A DNA stretch of 6,277 bases from Anaerolineales bacterium UBA4826 (GTDB lineage: Bacteria; Chloroflexota; Anaerolineae; UBA4142). The DNA lies in NCBI GenBank assembly GCA_002400365.1, contig DHFK01000070.1, positions 30,351 through 36,627 of the forward strand. Reading direction: 5' to 3'. The position numbers and the translations under genes are program-made. Positions 5,251 through 6,277 of this stretch are shown piece by piece (position 1 is the stretch's first letter; each line of letters starts with the position of its first letter). The notes under the pieces were generated by a model. The model made no database searches, was not told the DNA's origin, and worked only from the letters and a program-made list of their open reading frames with translations.

Positions 5251-5285
5251 GAGCGTGGGATTTAACCCCACGCTCTTTTTGTTTT
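5251..5285 (+). terminator. intrinsic terminator before the IS110-like gene
   Basis: A perfect 9-bp stem GAGCGTGGG (5251-5259) with CCCACGCTC (5267-5275) and a 7-nt loop is followed by TTTTTGTTTT (5276-5285). It ends the transcript starting near 5100, and may also stop read-through from the sulfur operon, which has no other clear terminator. It lies 28 bp before the ribosome site of the downstream gene, so that gene needs read-through or its own promoter (none obvious in 5286-5312). Confidence 0.9.
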
Positions 5286-5327
5286 CCGGGGCGCGGGGTA
5301 ACTCTGTTCTACGAGGAGGAATAGTCT

Positions 5328-5855
5328 ATGTTGGCTCCATCGTATTTTGTCGGCTTGGATCTGGACAGCGCGGCGCGCCAGTTCGATGCCGCGATCGGCG
5401 CGACGCCGTGGCGGCTCATCGCGGGTCCCGTTACCTTCGCCGACTCGCTGGCGGGCTTTCGGGAAATGCTCGCGTGGCTGCATCGTTACGACTGCGCCCC
5501 GCCCCAGACGGTGGCGTGCATGCAAGCCGCGGGTTTCTTGGGCGAACCGCTCGCGTATTTCTTGGCTGCCCAAGGTTATGGCGTCGCCATCGAACCTTTG
5601 GCGAGAATCAGGCGCGCCTTCCGCAAGCAGACCCGCGACCTGTCCAAGCAGGATAGCGCTCAGGTAGCGGAGTACGCCTCTTGTTGCTTGGACGATTTGC
5701 GTTTGTGGCAGCCGCGCGCGGAACAACTGGAACAGGTCCAAGCCCTTTTGGCAAGATGCGAGCGACTTTCCCTGCGCGTTCAGGCAGTTGACGATCAAGT
5801 CCGATGCTTGCTCAAGCCGCGTCCCACCGTGGCTGACGAGTGGCCCTGGTACTGA
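5328..5855 (+). CDS. IS110-family transposase N-terminal (DEDD) domain, truncated and degenerate
   Basis: The 175-residue protein aligns by eye with only the N-terminal RuvC-like domain of IS110 transposases. It has GLDLDS (Asp11) in the first strand, TFADSLAGFREMLAWL (36-51), VACMQAAGFLGEPLAYFLAAQGYGV (62-86), which equals the usual VxxEATGxYxxxLxxxLxxxG region, and SKQDSAQVAEYA (106-117), which equals KTDxxDAxxLA. Of the four DEDD positions, Asp11 and Asp109 are kept, while the Glu is Met65 and the last Asp is Gln112. A charged, probably coiled-coil region (about 129-162) follows, then an abrupt end; the Transposase_20 domain with the catalytic Ser is missing (full proteins have about 300-400 residues). 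The frame is intact and GAGGAGG (5313-5319) lies 8 nt before ATG 5328. It may be a decaying fragment, or a retained RNA- or DNA-binding domain. Confidence 0.8.
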   Translation: MLAPSYFVGLDLDSAARQFDAAIGATPWRLIAGPVTFADSLAGFREMLAWLHRYDCAPPQTVACMQAAGFLGEPLAYFLAAQGYGVAIEPLARIRRAFRKQTRDLSKQDSAQVAEYASCCLDDLRLWQPRAEQLEQVQALLARCERLSLRVQAVDDQVRCLLKPRPTVADEWPWY

Positions 5856-6010
5856 CGCCTTGTCATTTCGAGGAGCGGAGCGACGAGAAATCTCCACGCA
5901 GTACGGAGATTTCTCGCTGCGCTACCCAGAAACTTGACGTTCGTAGTATGCGCTTTTCTCGTCGCTAACATACCGCCACGCGGAGGTATGTACTCTCGAA
6001 ATGACAGGCG
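5856..6010. repeat. nested palindromic repeat of the TGTCATTTCGAG type
   Basis: The outer inverted repeat is TGTCATTTCGAG (5861-5872) with CTCGAAATGACA (5995-6006), extended by CGCC/GGCG across a one-base bulge. Inside are a perfect 12-bp stem (5884-5895 with 5905-5916), an alternative 11-bp match (AGCGACGAGAA 5879-5889 with 5956-5966) and a 7-bp hairpin (5968-5974 with 5985-5991). Ends of this kind, with GAGCGGAGCGA next to them, recur as dispersed intergenic palindromes in many bacterial genomes. It could be a MITE-like element. It lies between convergent genes and starts on the base after the IS110-like stop codon. There is no ORF of note. Confidence 0.75.
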
Positions 6011-6049
6011 AAGGGCTTGATAGTGCGTAGAGCCGCCCGACCGGCGTTG

Positions 6050-6277
6050 CTAGCGCGCGGGCGGTCCGCCCAAGTTGTTGGGTTGGATGTTCACCCAGCC
6101 CGCGGTTCGATTGCCGATGTACACTCGACCCAGCGCAATGTTCTCTGTGATCCCAAATGGATCGGGCATGGGAATGGCGCGGACGGGCGAAAAGTCAACC
6201 GGCTCTAGAACCTCGAGTTGACTCTCTTTCGTCGCCGCGATGTACAGCGCGCCGGTTTTCTGGCTCACCCAGATCGC
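6050..6277 (-). CDS. C-terminal end of a beta-propeller-like protein (partial)
   Basis: The frame is open to the window edge and stops at TAG (6052-6050), leaving the last 75 residues. They contain blades of the YVTN/NHL type: GALYIAATKESQLEVLEPVDFSPVRAIPMPDPFGI and a second with ALGRVYIGNRTAGWVNI. These repeats alternate small aromatic strands with short turns. The N-terminus is missing, so a signal peptide, lipobox or partner domains cannot be judged. Such proteins are often secreted or surface-bound binding scaffolds; no specific function is claimed. The GTG at 6268 is probably internal, since the upstream codons (A-I-W) continue the blade. Confidence 0.6.
   Translation of the reverse strand, partial: AIWVSQKTGALYIAATKESQLEVLEPVDFSPVRAIPMPDPFGITENIALGRVYIGNRTAGWVNIQPNNLGGPPAR

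Larger units (their letters stand above)
5100..5285 (+). ncRNA. putative structured RNA before an IS110-like gene (bridge-RNA candidate)
   Basis: Promoter and terminator define a transcript of about 185 nt. Visible pairings are: TGACGA 5104-5109 with TCGTCA 5206-5211; TCGATCCCGC 5118-5127 with GCGGGGTCGA 5195-5204 (one G-U); a competing local hairpin GATCCCGC 5120-5127 with 5136-5143; a hairpin at 5223-5249 (TAG-G-CAACT with AGTTG-G-CTA); a competing pairing of 5216-5222 with 5230-5237; and the terminator stem. IS110 elements carry a roughly 177-nt bridge RNA in a non-coding end in the studied case IS621, so size and position fit. A riboswitch-like leader of the downstream gene or the mRNA of the 40-codon ORF are alternatives. 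No known RNA family is recognised. Confidence 0.42.
5064..5855 (+). mobile_element. IS110-derived locus, remnant or domesticated
   Basis: The promoter, structured transcript, terminator and N-terminal IS110 domain gene together resemble the left part of an IS110-type element, in which the RNA-coding end precedes the recombinase gene. No terminal inverted repeats or target duplication are visible, as expected because IS110 elements usually lack them, so the boundaries are guesses. The part encoding the C-terminal transposase domain is absent, and a palindromic repeat begins right after the stop codon. Confidence 0.38.

Noticed and set aside
6059..6071. GGGCGGTCCGCCC palindrome as a regulatory site
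   Set aside because: It lies inside the coding end of the minus-strand gene and encodes its GGPP residues; no T-run follows on either strand.

Overview
The window is GC-rich bacterial DNA. It holds two complete co-directional gene sets, a small structured locus beside a degenerate IS110-type transposase fragment, and the 3' end of one opposite-strand gene. The mix of a Ccm (System I) cytochrome c maturation cluster, a DsrE/TusA/DsrM-like/DsrK-like sulfur-redox cluster and word-iterated palindromes in the spacers would fit an uncultured Chloroflexota-type organism. That assignment is an inference; no marker gene here proves the phylum.

Region 1 (1-1574) is a cytochrome c maturation operon. 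A possible upstream gene ends with an ATGA overlap. Then come a CcmI-like membrane protein fused to a double zinc ribbon, CcmC (heme handling) and a 41-residue CcmD-like protein too short for routine ORF calling. A textbook intrinsic terminator (14-bp stem, T6) closes the operon.

Region 2 (1575-5055) is a sulfur-transfer/redox operon. An ArsR-family repressor gene is preceded by a perfect 9-2-9 palindrome, a likely autoregulatory operator. Next, after a strong leader hairpin, are a DsrE2-type protein, TusA (CPMP motif), a DsrM/NarI-like membrane cytochrome b and a DsrK/HdrD-like iron-sulfur protein with two 4Fe-4S motifs and a CCG domain. The simplest reading is a TusA/DsrE persulfide relay feeding a membrane-bound heterodisulfide-reductase-like DsrMK pair that exchanges electrons with the quinone pool, with the ArsR protein as sensor.

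Region 3 (5056-5855) is the most unusual part. A near-consensus sigma-70 promoter (TTGACA-N18-TAAAGT) starts a roughly 185-nt transcript that ends at a strong terminator. Immediately after it, with a strong Shine-Dalgarno sequence, lies a 175-residue protein equal to only the N-terminal DEDD (RuvC-like) half of an IS110 transposase, with two of its four catalytic acidic positions apparently replaced. IS110 elements encode a bridge (seek) RNA in a non-coding end, so this may be a domesticated or decaying IS110 that has kept its RNA. The same transcript also contains a 40-codon ORF with a membrane-like segment, so a leaderless small-protein gene is the main alternative.

Region 4 (5856-6277) has a roughly 155-bp nested palindromic repeat of the TGTCATTTCGAG type, then the C-terminal end of a beta-propeller-like protein on the minus strand, running off the window.

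Three intergenic spacers (537-591, 2616-2746, 3008-3062) share one architecture: imperfect palindromes whose arms are built from degenerate 7-nt words, with a different word in each spacer and each just upstream of a Shine-Dalgarno sequence. They are not explained by any of the genes.
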